Origin: CAYGDP01 sp964348665
GTDB taxonomy: Bacteria; Verrucomicrobiota; Verrucomicrobiia; Palsa-1439; CAYGDP01
Direction of reading: 5' to 3'
Length of the DNA stretch: 64,000 nt
Assembly (NCBI GenBank): GCA_964348665.1
Contig: CAYGDP010000022.1
Location: 4,698-68,697 of the forward strand
In this document: positions 26,331-34,414 of the stretch, one piece after another
How positions within the stretch are numbered: position 1 is the stretch's first letter
How the letters are laid out: each line of letters begins with the position of its first letter
Position numbers and translations under genes: made by a program
The notes under the pieces: model-generated
The model's database searches: none
What the model was told of the DNA's origin: nothing
Seen by the model: only the letters and a program-made list of their open reading frames with translations

Positions 26331-27731
26331 CTACGCAATTCCCTGAAAAAGCCGATGGACTTCTGGCAAATAATGATGAAATGGATTGCCCATGTGCAGC
26401 GCCCGCGTGTCGTCCAGAAAAATTTCGTCCCAGTTGATTCGATAGCTGACGTTCCGATCAATCAATTGTTTTACCGCCCAGCCACGTGCTTGCGCCCTCG
26501 TATTGGTGGGAGGCTCGGCCGCGCATATTTTCAATTCATCCAGACTGACGATGCGTTTGGCGATGCCTTGGTCAATCAATCCCGCGAACAATCCACGACG
26601 CGGATCGAGGTTGTGATATTCCAAGTCTTGCGATTGCATCCACGGATCGCGCCAGTTCAAATCTTCCTCTTCGGCAAACATCCGCAACAACCATTTCTTG
26701 GAGACCCAGTCCACTTTGCCAACCAATGTCATCGGGTCGTGTTCCAACGCATCCAGCGTGGCCGCCCATTCTTCGAGAATCCATCGTTCTTCCTCGCCGC
26801 GCGCACAGTAATGTTGGGCGACACCCAGAAAACTGCGCTGGATCTCCAGTGCGCTGCGAGTCTGGCCGTTGTCGAGCCGCACCTGCCACTTATTCGTTGG
26901 ATCGCGAGAGATGTCACGAGTCGCCTGCACGGCGTCCATCAAGGCCACGCGCTTTGGCACAATGCCTTCTTCGAGCAAGTCCAGCACCATGGCCGTCGTC
27001 CCAATCTTGAGCGCCGTTGCGTATTCGCTGATGTTGGAATCACCAATGAGCAGGTGCAGACGCCGAAATTTCCGATAATCAGCCAGCGGCTCATCGCGGG
27101 CGTTGATGATGGCGCGATTGAATTGCACCCATTGATAGATGTCGTTGACGATGTGGTCGGCGCGCTGCGATATTTGAAAATCCACCTGGCCGGGTGTCCG
27201 ATGCGGGTCGAACTCGAAGGCGAGGGGATTGGCCTGACCGACTCGTCCCGCGCCCGTGAAAATTTGCCGGGTGGATAGAAACGCCAATAAGGCAGCCAAC
27301 ACTTGCGGCGTGAACTGCGCCTCGCGTTTCATCAGATAATTTTCGTGGCTGCCAAAGGTCGCTCCCGTGTAATGATCAATGTTGTTCTTGAGAAAACAGA
27401 CGGAATCCTGCAGCCCCATCTTCTCGACGGCGGTTTGCAGCAAATAATCGCCCGCACGATCATAGCCGACGATGTCGCGCAGGCTCAAGCATTCCGGGGT
27501 CGCGTACTCAATGTGTCCCATATCGAGATAAAGCCTGCCGCCATTGACCAAAAATCCACCGTTCCCCGGTGGCTCCTCGTAATCGCGGTAGTGCAAATCC
27601 ACCGCGCCCACGCGCTCGGTTTTGAAGAGATGATTCTTGATGCGAATCGGAAACACGTCTGGGCCGCCCTGCCGGTCCTCGGCGACGACCAGACACCCAA
27701 ATTCCGTTTCCAACCCAACAATCCGATTCAC
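26331..27731 (-). CDS. pafA: PafA: UBact (Pup-like) protein ligase
   Basis: Ligase of the carboxylate-amine/glutamine-synthetase-like fold that joins the C-terminal Glu of the small modifier to Lys side chains of target proteins using ATP. The 466 residues begin RIVGLETEFGCLV, the PafA/Dop nucleotide-binding start. The catalytic Asp lies in RLYLDMGHIEYATPEC, and FLKNNIDHYTGATFGSHENYL and YQWVQFNRAIINARDEP are family blocks. It lacks the loop after the first motif that marks Dop, which together with its terminal place in the operon identifies it as the ligase. GTG start at 27729-27731. Last gene of the ARC-Dop-UBact-ChrA-PrcB-PrcA-PafA cluster. Confidence 0.95.
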   Translation of the reverse strand: MNRIVGLETEFGCLVVAEDRQGGPDVFPIRIKNHLFKTERVGAVDLHYRDYEEPPGNGGFLVNGGRLYLDMGHIEYATPECLSLRDIVGYDRAGDYLLQTAVEKMGLQDSVCFLKNNIDHYTGATFGSHENYLMKREAQFTPQVLAALLAFLSTRQIFTGAGRVGQANPLAFEFDPHRTPGQVDFQISQRADHIVNDIYQWVQFNRAIINARDEPLADYRKFRRLHLLIGDSNISEYATALKIGTTAMVLDLLEEGIVPKRVALMDAVQATRDISRDPTNKWQVRLDNGQTRSALEIQRSFLGVAQHYCARGEEERWILEEWAATLDALEHDPMTLVGKVDWVSKKWLLRMFAEEEDLNWRDPWMQSQDLEYHNLDPRRGLFAGLIDQGIAKRIVSLDELKICAAEPPTNTRAQARGWAVKQLIDRNVSYRINWDEIFLDDTRALHMGNPFHHYLPEVHRLFQGIA

Positions 27732-27808
27732 AATGGTCTAGCTTAGCTGCTTTTGCGCCATTTGCAATCCTATCGACTGCAAATGTGTACCGCGAACTGT
27801 TCCTTGTC

Positions 27809-28600
27809 TTATATCTCTTTCAATACGGTACGTGTTTCGCGTTCTTCGAGGCGGCGGAATTTTGTGTCGGCCGGACGGCTGCGCTCCAACACGGCGGCTT
27901 CGACCGCGCGAGTCTTCAATTCTTCTTGGAGCGCTTTGCTCCAATCGAATTCTTCCGGTTTGGCCGCCTCTTTTTCCTGCGCGGCAGCAGCGGGCGTCAT
28001 GCGACCGGCGTGCTGGCCGACCGCCCATGTTTCCAGCGCCAGTTTCAAGGCCGCATCACGATTGCCGCGCCCATCCCAGTCGGTTTTGTCGAGATGCTGG
28101 CGCATGGCATCCTCGGCGTTGCGGGAACCCGCCAATGCCGCGTAGCGCTCCTCGCCGTGACGCGAGTGAAACGACCCGTCGTAGTCCACCGTAAAATAAT
28201 TATCTTCCACCGGTGTATCGCCCAGCTCGGCCATGAGCAACTTGGCGATGAACGGCGCTTGAAAAATCTGTTCGAAGGTGATTTTCATTGTCGGGCTTAG
28301 CCCGTAATTCACCATTCGCCGCAGCGAAACGTCGGTGACGGCGCGGCTGAATCCTTCCAAATGCGCCACGTCAATGGCAATCATTCGCAGACGTTCGATG
28401 TCGGCTGGATGTCCCACGGCCGTCAGCGCCACACGGTCGTATATTTCAAAAAGTTTTTGCCGATCGCGTCCAAGCGTGACAAAGAGCAGACCCTCCGCGT
28501 ACGAGAGCAGCACCACGGGACTGCCTGCGCGAAGCTGGTCTTCGATGTATTGCCGGCGATTCGCGATCGCCTCGACCCAACGATATGGTTCTTCAATCAT
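27809..28600 (-). CDS. prcA: Proteasome subunit alpha
   Basis: Non-catalytic outer-ring subunit of a bacterial 20S proteasome, 263 residues. It begins MIEEPYRWVEAIANRRQYI, the gating N-terminal helix, and continues with the alpha-subunit strands VVLLSYAEGLLFVTLG and IYDRVALTAVGHPADIERL. No catalytic Thr is present, as expected. The C-terminal 60 residues are charged and probably disordered (EKEAAKPEEFDW ... RRLEERETRTVLKEI). The start shares ATGA with the end of the beta-subunit gene (28597-28600), so the two subunits are translationally coupled, as suits equimolar assembly. Confidence 0.95.
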   Translation of the reverse strand: MIEEPYRWVEAIANRRQYIEDQLRAGSPVVLLSYAEGLLFVTLGRDRQKLFEIYDRVALTAVGHPADIERLRMIAIDVAHLEGFSRAVTDVSLRRMVNYGLSPTMKITFEQIFQAPFIAKLLMAELGDTPVEDNYFTVDYDGSFHSRHGEERYAALAGSRNAEDAMRQHLDKTDWDGRGNRDAALKLALETWAVGQHAGRMTPAAAAQEKEAAKPEEFDWSKALQEELKTRAVEAAVLERSRPADTKFRRLEERETRTVLKEI

Positions 28601-29433
28601 GCCAAGTCCTTCTTGTAAAGCCGGGCGAGTTCGGCGGGGGCGAAATGTCGAATCCCTTTGGCGGTAATGGTGCTGACTAACGGAAAAACTTTGTCGCGCC
28701 GATTATAGCCGCCGGTGGCGGAGTCAGATTCCGCGGCGGTGTCGAGCAAACGCAGCGCGGTAACCGCGGAATCGTTCTCGTTCATTTTGGCGAGTGGTCG
28801 GCCACCCCAATTATTCAGGTAATACAGGATGCTGCGAACGGCAGGAGACCCGGAGCCGGTTGTTGCATAATCCACGCCCTCAAACTGTGCGCCGAGTACG
28901 TCGTAGAAAAAAATCCGTCCGCCTCCGCCGTTTCCGTTTGTGTCATATGTGGCGAAGATGGGGACGACGGCGCCAACGCCCTGCAAGATCATCGGCAGCC
29001 GCTCTTGGAGTGAGCGCGAAAGCATTCGCACTTTGCCTTCCAGACTCATTTCTTGGAGTTGACTGCGGCGGTAGTATTTGAGTGAATGTTGCATTACACG
29101 CGCCGTTTCCCACGCCATCGCCGGCACGCCCGAAATCGCCAGCAAACTGTGGTCGTCGATCGTCAACACTTTATCGGCACGATCGTACATGATGGTGTTG
29201 CCCGCCGTGGCGCGACGGTCGCCCGCGACCAGCACGCCGTCTTTGAATTTGACCGCGAGGACGGTCGTTGCTTCGGTGGCAACGTATTTTTCCGCGCTTG
29301 CCGCCAGCGGGGAACTCGACCACGGCTGCAGCGCGCCGCTGGCTTTGAGCACGCCCAGGAAATCACCGTCGGACGGATGCTGCGGCATCGGCGGGCGCGC
29401 AAACTCGGCTGAATTGGGTCGGAACTCTTTCAT
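28597..29433 (-). CDS. prcB: Proteasome subunit beta
   Basis: Catalytic inner-ring subunit of the 20S proteasome. The mature enzyme should start at the Thr of TTVLAVKFKDGVLVAGDRR, preceded by a propeptide of 55 residues if read from ATG 29431-29433 (MKEFRPNSAEF) or 64 from ATG 29458-29460. The GDRRATAGNTIMYDRADKV block holds the Asp and Lys that assist Thr1. SGSPAVRSILYYLNN and NRRDKVFPLVSTITAKG are typical beta segments. The open frame continues farther upstream but overlaps the chromate transporter and lacks similarity. 62 bases after chrA; coupled to prcA by ATGA. Confidence 0.95.
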   Translation of the reverse strand: MKEFRPNSAEFARPPMPQHPSDGDFLGVLKASGALQPWSSSPLAASAEKYVATEATTVLAVKFKDGVLVAGDRRATAGNTIMYDRADKVLTIDDHSLLAISGVPAMAWETARVMQHSLKYYRRSQLQEMSLEGKVRMLSRSLQERLPMILQGVGAVVPIFATYDTNGNGGGGRIFFYDVLGAQFEGVDYATTGSGSPAVRSILYYLNNWGGRPLAKMNENDSAVTALRLLDTAAESDSATGGYNRRDKVFPLVSTITAKGIRHFAPAELARLYKKDLA

Positions 29434-29495
29434 GAGCGACCAACTATACAGGTAATTCATTTGACACGCAAACCTGAAGCTTGATTCGTAGTCAA

Positions 29496-30797
29496 TTAGG
29501 TTGAGATCAGACGATACAGTATTCCGATTGTGCCACAGGCGAGGACAACTGGCACGACATCCCATTTCCAGCGTAGCAGACCGATGAAGGCGATGATCCC
29601 GACGGCGATGCCGAACCAATTGACTTCGGTTGCCGCCGGGAAAATCGTTTGCAGGCCAAACCATACCGCGAGATTGAGCACTACGCCGACCACGGTCGCC
29701 GTTATCGCGGTGAGAACGGTGGAAAGTTTGACGTTGCTGCGTAGTCGCTCGATGTAGGGAGCCCCGAGAAAAATCCAGAGAAAACACGGCAGGAACGTGA
29801 CCCAAGTTGTTATCAATGCGCCCAGCAATGCCGCGAACCATTGCGGCAATCCTCCGGCGTCGTTCCATCCGCCGAGGTAACCAACAAATTGGACGACCAT
29901 GATGAGAGGGCCTGGTGTCGTCTCTGCCAAACCGAGTCCGTCCATCATTTGCGGAGCGGTAAGCCAGTGGTGGTGTTCCACGGCGTTTTGGGCGACATAC
30001 GGCAGCACCGCATACGCGCCGCCGAACGTGACCATCGCCGCTTTACTGAAGAAAATTCCTTCACTCACAAACACGCTGTCCCAACCGCGCCATACGCCCA
30101 GCAGCAACACCGGTGTCCACCAGAGTGCGAGGCAGACGACAACGACAGAGACGGTACGTAGCATTGTAGGCCGTGTGCCCTCCCGCGGCGATTCGGGATC
30201 GAGGTCTTTGATAACACTGAACAATCTCGGAAAATAGGTTCCTCCAATCAACCCAATAGCCGCCGCCGACACGATGATCGCCGGGAATGGGATGTGAAAG
30301 AAATAAATCGCCACGAACGCTGCGGCGGCCAGCGCATACATCACAGCGTTCTTCAGCGCCTTTTTGCCGATGCGGATGACCGCGTGCGCGACGATCGCCA
30401 TGACGGCAGGTTTAAGTCCGAAAAAAATCGCGGCGATCCATGCGACGTGACCGTAAATGACGTAGACCCAGCTTAATGCCAGCAAGATAAATATGGACGG
30501 GATGACGAAGAGCGCTCCAGCTACAATGCCTCCCCGCGTGCCGTGCATCAGCCAGCCGATATAGGTTGCCAGTTGTTGCGCCTCCGGTCCTGGCAATAAC
30601 ATGCAGAAGTTGAGCGCATGCAGAAATCGTTCTTCCGAAATCCATCGCCGCTTTTCCACCAGCTCGGTGTGCATGATGGCGATCTGTCCCGTCGGCCCCC
30701 CAAAGCTGATGAATCCTAGTTTAATCCAAAAACGGCACGCCTCGACAAAAGTTGGGCGAGACAAGGGGATGGGGAGAGGTTGGTCGGTGGAAGTCAT
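29496..30797 (-). CDS. chrA: ChrA-type chromate transporter, inside the proteasome operon
   Basis: A 433-residue inner-membrane protein of the CHR superfamily, two homologous halves of about six helices each. The N-terminal half has FGGPTGQIAIMHTELVEK and NFCMLLPGPEAQQLATYIG; the second half repeats the pattern (TFGGAYAVLPYVAQNAVE ... GLAETTPGPLIMVVQFVGYL), diagnostic for full-length ChrA. Members export chromate by proton motive force, but many homologues have no tested substrate. It starts 25 bases after the UBact stop and ends 62 bases before prcB, all on one strand, so it must be part of the same operon. Confidence 0.92.
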   Translation of the reverse strand: MTSTDQPLPIPLSRPTFVEACRFWIKLGFISFGGPTGQIAIMHTELVEKRRWISEERFLHALNFCMLLPGPEAQQLATYIGWLMHGTRGGIVAGALFVIPSIFILLALSWVYVIYGHVAWIAAIFFGLKPAVMAIVAHAVIRIGKKALKNAVMYALAAAAFVAIYFFHIPFPAIIVSAAAIGLIGGTYFPRLFSVIKDLDPESPREGTRPTMLRTVSVVVVCLALWWTPVLLLGVWRGWDSVFVSEGIFFSKAAMVTFGGAYAVLPYVAQNAVEHHHWLTAPQMMDGLGLAETTPGPLIMVVQFVGYLGGWNDAGGLPQWFAALLGALITTWVTFLPCFLWIFLGAPYIERLRSNVKLSTVLTAITATVVGVVLNLAVWFGLQTIFPAATEVNWFGIAVGIIAFIGLLRWKWDVVPVVLACGTIGILYRLIST

Positions 30798-30821
30798 CAG
30801 GCGGTTTGCGGACCCCGCCCG

Positions 30822-31013
30822 CTATTCTCCCGTGCGCTGGCGATAGCGTTTGGATTGGTTGGGGTCAACGCGGCGCATTCGTTTGAGCAGTTCTTTGGTG
30901 TCGGGTTTGCCGACCTCGGGACGTTTCGGTCCACCTTCGTCGCCTTCCTTGCGCTCCCACGGCGCCGGCTCGGAAGGAACCTGCTTTCTCTCTGGATATC
31001 GCGCTGGGTTCAT
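30822..31013 (-). CDS. UBact, Pup-like ubiquitin-like modifier
   Basis: A 63-residue hydrophilic protein that serves as the tag joined to proteins by PafA and recognised by the ARC/Mpa ATPase. The C-terminal third, ELLKRMRRVDPNQSKRYRQRTGE (given as ELLKRMRRVDPNQ and SKRYRQRTGE), matches the UBact pattern of an amphipathic helix followed by (R/K)RYRQR(S/T)GE. The last residue is Glu, so no deamidation is needed before ligation. The N-terminal half is Pro/Glu/Lys-rich and probably disordered. Seven Lys residues are present. The ATG overlaps the dop stop as ATGA (31010-31013); GGAG lies 11 bases upstream. The small size and composition would make it easy to miss in automatic annotation. Confidence 0.93.
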   Translation of the reverse strand: MNPARYPERKQVPSEPAPWERKEGDEGGPKRPEVGKPDTKELLKRMRRVDPNQSKRYRQRTGE

Positions 31014-32542
31014 GAGTTCGTTTTCTCCAGGTTCGCGATCAATTCATCCGCGTTTTCCGCGCTCTCGACTGCCAGATTATATCTCTGCACGGCATCGCTG
31101 TCAAATAGATCGCCCAGAGAAACAGTCTTGTCACCGGTTTTTGAGCCAAAGACCAGCTCGCTCCAGTGGACGCCGTGCACCGCGCTCCCAAATTTCTCGA
31201 CGCATCGCCCTCGAAAATACGCCCTCGTGTTTTGAGGTGGATGACGCATCGCGCGCGCGATCTCTTCGTCGGTAACAAGCCGCCGCATGGCATTTTGCTC
31301 GACGAGCGGCCAGAACAGGCTCTCATCATGTTCTACGGCGTGGTATTCGAGGTCGAGCGACTGCAACCAGGGATTGTCGCGATCGATTTTTTCCGATTCG
31401 ATGAAGGATTCCAGCAGGAATTGTTTCGCCGCCCAGTCCAGCCGGTCGGCGCATCGCCTTGGATCGCGCGTTAGGTCGTTCAAGACAGCCTCCCATTCCG
31501 CCAACAACCAATCTGTTTCCGCGTTGCGACCTTTGCATCGTTCGATTGCCTTCGTGAGGTAGAGGTGCTGGATGTCCACCGCAGAAATCTTTCGGCCATC
31601 AGAGCGTTCGACCAGCCATTTATGCGCTGGATCGCGCGAGATCGCCTTGAACGCCTCGACAGGCTGCGCCAGTTCGCACAAATTGCCGCACGCATTGTGC
31701 TCGATTAATTCCAGCACCAACGACGTTGTTCCAATCTTCAGTGCCGTGGCAATCTCCGACATGTTTGCGTCGCCCACAATCACATGCAGTCGCCGCCACT
31801 TGGCAGGATCGGCGTGCGGCTCGTCGCGCGTGTTGAACAGTGGCCGACGATTCATCGTGTCAATGCTCACCAGCACGCTGAAGAAATCCGCTCGCTGCGA
31901 TAGTTGAAACTTCGCTGGGTCAATCAGTTTGCCCTCCGCTTCGATGCCCCATTTCCCCGCACCAGCAAAGATTTGGCGCGTGACCAAGAATGGAATGATT
32001 CCAGTAATGATCTGTTCATGGGGCACGCTCCTCGGCATCAGATAATTCTCGTGACATCCGTAACTGTGCCCCGCGAAGTCGGTGTTGTTTTTAAACAATC
32101 GCACACGCCCCTTTTTCAGGGATTTGTTGCGGCGACGCGCGCACTCGGCCACGATCGCCTCGCCGGCTTTGTCCTGGGCTACAAGATCCCGAAGGGTCGC
32201 GCATTCCGGCGTCGAGTATTCCGGGTGCGCGTGATCGTTATAAAAGCGGCAGCCGTTGGCTAGCACGAGATCGCTTTTGATTTCTTCATGACTCAAATTC
32301 CGCGCGCGATCGGCCTCGAAGAACCGCGCGTCATCAGGACACTCCCGCAGTTCCGCCGCGCGAAAGCCTCTAGCGTCCCGATGCGGGTCTTCATGCTTGT
32401 AATGCCAGCGATGATTGCGCTCTTTGGGATGGTAACTGCGCACCAACGCGATGGACTCGGCCACCACGTCCATCGTGTCCACGCCCTCAATGGTAATCCC
32501 ATACTCCGTCTCGATGCCAAAAACGCGTTGCATGAAATTCAT
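31010..32542 (-). CDS. dop: Dop: depupylase-type UBact hydrolase
   Basis: Paralogue of PafA that removes the Pup-like tag from proteins. It begins QRVFGIETEYGITIEG and contains the Dop hallmark FYNDHAHPEYSTPEC with the catalytic Asp, then LFKNNTDFAGHSYGCHENYL and RRPLFNTRDEPHAD. Compared with PafA it has an additional segment after the first motif (about residues 35-85, including HRWHYKHEDPHRD), the position of the Dop loop. Start candidates are ATG 32542, ATG 32533 or GTG 32545; 32542 gives 510 residues. It follows the ATPase gene by 14 bases and ends by overlapping the UBact start. Confidence 0.94.
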   Translation of the reverse strand: MNFMQRVFGIETEYGITIEGVDTMDVVAESIALVRSYHPKERNHRWHYKHEDPHRDARGFRAAELRECPDDARFFEADRARNLSHEEIKSDLVLANGCRFYNDHAHPEYSTPECATLRDLVAQDKAGEAIVAECARRRNKSLKKGRVRLFKNNTDFAGHSYGCHENYLMPRSVPHEQIITGIIPFLVTRQIFAGAGKWGIEAEGKLIDPAKFQLSQRADFFSVLVSIDTMNRRPLFNTRDEPHADPAKWRRLHVIVGDANMSEIATALKIGTTSLVLELIEHNACGNLCELAQPVEAFKAISRDPAHKWLVERSDGRKISAVDIQHLYLTKAIERCKGRNAETDWLLAEWEAVLNDLTRDPRRCADRLDWAAKQFLLESFIESEKIDRDNPWLQSLDLEYHAVEHDESLFWPLVEQNAMRRLVTDEEIARAMRHPPQNTRAYFRGRCVEKFGSAVHGVHWSELVFGSKTGDKTVSLGDLFDSDAVQRYNLAVESAENADELIANLEKTNS

Positions 32543-32557
32543 CACGTTTTACGTGAT
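32541..32557. promoter_or_regulatory. Perfect inverted repeat at the ARC-dop junction
   Basis: ATCACGT and ACGTGAT form a seven-base perfect stem around three bases. The repeat covers the first base of the ARC stop codon and the first dop start codons, so in the transcript it would sequester or couple dop initiation; as DNA it could bind a dimeric regulator. Confidence 0.45.
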
Positions 32558-34269
32558 CAGATGACCCCGCTCGGGCGCTCGGCGCCGACTTCGACAGCGC
32601 GGATGGGGGAGACTTTGACGACGTTTTCGGGGTCGTAATCGAGCAGCTTGAGCCAGTCTTCTACGATGTCGGTGGGGGGGAAAACGTCGTGGCAGGCGAA
32701 TTCGGCAGACAGAGCGCATAGGAGATCGCCTTCGCCAACGCCTTCCTCTTTGCCGCTGGCAATGGCGCGTTTGATGGCGGTTTCCTTGGCGCGTTCAACG
32801 ATGCTGGCAATGATCGCGCCGCTGGCAAGTTCGCCGTAATGGAGAGTTTCGTGACGACCACTGCGCAGGGTTACTTCAAGGAATCGCGTGGCATCATCGC
32901 ACGAGTACATCTTGGTTACTACCGTGTCTACGAGTTTGTTGGTGGCGGTTTTTGCATCGCCCCCGGCGGCTTTGAGAGCCGCGGGATCGAGCGGCAAATT
33001 TGACGTGAGATAAATACGGAAAATTTCGCGCGCAGCTGTCTTATCGGGTCGGGCGACTTTCACCTTCCGGTCAATGCGACCCGGACGAAGAATCGCGGGG
33101 TCGATCAGATCGGCTCGGTTGCTGGCGAGGATGATGACCATTTGATTGAGCGACTCGATACCGTCCATCTCGGCGCAGAACATTGGGACGAGTGTGGAGA
33201 GGATATTGAAATACCGGCTGGCTCGTCGCGTGCCAAGGATGCTCTCGGCTTCGTCAATGAAAATGAACGGCAGATAACCTTCCTTGGCTCGTTGCCGTGC
33301 GGTGTTGAATATTTCGCGGACGATACGCTCGGATTCGCCGACCCACATATTGAGGACTTCTGGGCCTTTGATGTGAAGAAAATATTCCTTCATATCCTTG
33401 CCGGACTTTGCCTTGAGTTGCTGGGTTAAATTATACGCCGTCGCTTTTCCGATGAGTGTTTTGCCGCAGCCGGGCGGGCCATAGAGGAGGATGCCCTTGG
33501 GTTGTGCGTGCTCGAACTTCTTAAAGAGATCACCGTGCAACATCGGCAATTCGATGGTGTCTTTGATTGCTTGGATTGCTTCGCTTTGTCCTCCCACTTT
33601 TTCCCAGGGCAACACTGGCACGGTATCGAGAAAATGATCGCGGGCTTGCGGTGATTTGAGCAATTCGATGGCTACGCGGAAGCTCGGATCTATGCGCAAC
33701 TCGTCTCCGCTTTTCAGGGTCTCGTCGCGCAAGTCGGTCGAGCGATTCACAATGACCGAGTGAAGTCCGTGTTGCTGGCCCACTCGCACACGGCCATCGG
33801 GCAACACATCCGCTACAGTTCCAACCGGGCCGTTTCGGTCGTAACCGAGGTCGCCGATGACGACATACGCTTCGTTCACCAGCACGCGGGTCCCGATTTT
33901 CAGCGCCTCGGCGTCCAGACGCGGGTCAATGTTGGTGAAATAATCCGATCCGCCAACGACGACTTGGGCACAGTCTTTTCGTGGCAGACCGAGGAAAGTG
34001 CCGATCCGGTTGGCTGGCGCCGTGACTTTTTTTACCACTTCATCCATCTTTTCCAACGCCTCACGCGCCTGCACAATCGTCAACTCTTCTTGCTGCACTT
34101 TGCGGCGGAGTCGGTGGAGATCGAACCGAAGAGGATCGCCTTCGGGAATGCGCTCCAGCACGCGGTCAATCAGCTCAATCGGGCCTAGATCGGCTGCGTC
34201 CAGAGGATTGCGGAGCATCCGGGGAAGTTCCTTGGGAGGCTGTGGTTTGAATTCGTGTGGTTCGCTCAT
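32557..34269 (-). CDS. mpa: Proteasome-associated AAA ATPase (ARC/Mpa)
   Basis: Hexameric unfoldase that recruits tagged proteins and feeds them to the 20S core, 570 residues. An N-terminal coiled coil (about residues 35-80, FDLHRLRRKVQQEELTIVQA) is the tag-binding region in Mpa; two OB-like barrels follow. The AAA domain has Walker A GPPGCGKTLIGKA, Walker B FIFIDEAESI and an Arg-finger region PAILRPGRIDRKVKV. The C-terminus reads VEVGAERPSGVI and lacks the GQYL tail with which Mycobacterium Mpa docks on the alpha ring. First gene of the UBact-proteasome operon, with GAGG nine to ten bases before ATG 34269. Confidence 0.95.
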   Translation of the reverse strand: MSEPHEFKPQPPKELPRMLRNPLDAADLGPIELIDRVLERIPEGDPLRFDLHRLRRKVQQEELTIVQAREALEKMDEVVKKVTAPANRIGTFLGLPRKDCAQVVVGGSDYFTNIDPRLDAEALKIGTRVLVNEAYVVIGDLGYDRNGPVGTVADVLPDGRVRVGQQHGLHSVIVNRSTDLRDETLKSGDELRIDPSFRVAIELLKSPQARDHFLDTVPVLPWEKVGGQSEAIQAIKDTIELPMLHGDLFKKFEHAQPKGILLYGPPGCGKTLIGKATAYNLTQQLKAKSGKDMKEYFLHIKGPEVLNMWVGESERIVREIFNTARQRAKEGYLPFIFIDEAESILGTRRASRYFNILSTLVPMFCAEMDGIESLNQMVIILASNRADLIDPAILRPGRIDRKVKVARPDKTAAREIFRIYLTSNLPLDPAALKAAGGDAKTATNKLVDTVVTKMYSCDDATRFLEVTLRSGRHETLHYGELASGAIIASIVERAKETAIKRAIASGKEEGVGEGDLLCALSAEFACHDVFPPTDIVEDWLKLLDYDPENVVKVSPIRAVEVGAERPSGVI

Positions 34270-34414
34270 AATTGCCTCGCACTGAATCTACACTCAATCG
34301 TTTGGACTCGCAAACAAGAAACTTGTTCACGAATACGCAAGTTTTGGGGAGCAACTCGCGTGCCGATTTTTTCAGCTTGAGTGAACGATCCGCTACTGGC
34401 ATCGTCTAACAACC
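34270..34414. promoter_or_regulatory. Divergent promoter region of the proteasome operon
   Basis: These 145 bases must hold the promoters for the minus-strand ARC operon and the plus-strand cytochrome gene. I see no convincing sigma-70 boxes. An inverted repeat AACAAG (34313-34318) and CTTGTT (34322-34327) around AAA lies 44-58 bases before the ARC start and is a candidate operator or leader hairpin. Confidence 0.4.

Noticed and set aside
26355..27278. 307-codon plus-strand frame inside the pafA region
   Set aside because: Antisense to PafA, which has complete catalytic motifs.
29434..29868. Upstream extension of the proteasome beta frame
   Set aside because: It overlaps the end of chrA on the same strand in another frame and lacks similarity; a propeptide of 55-64 residues is already normal.
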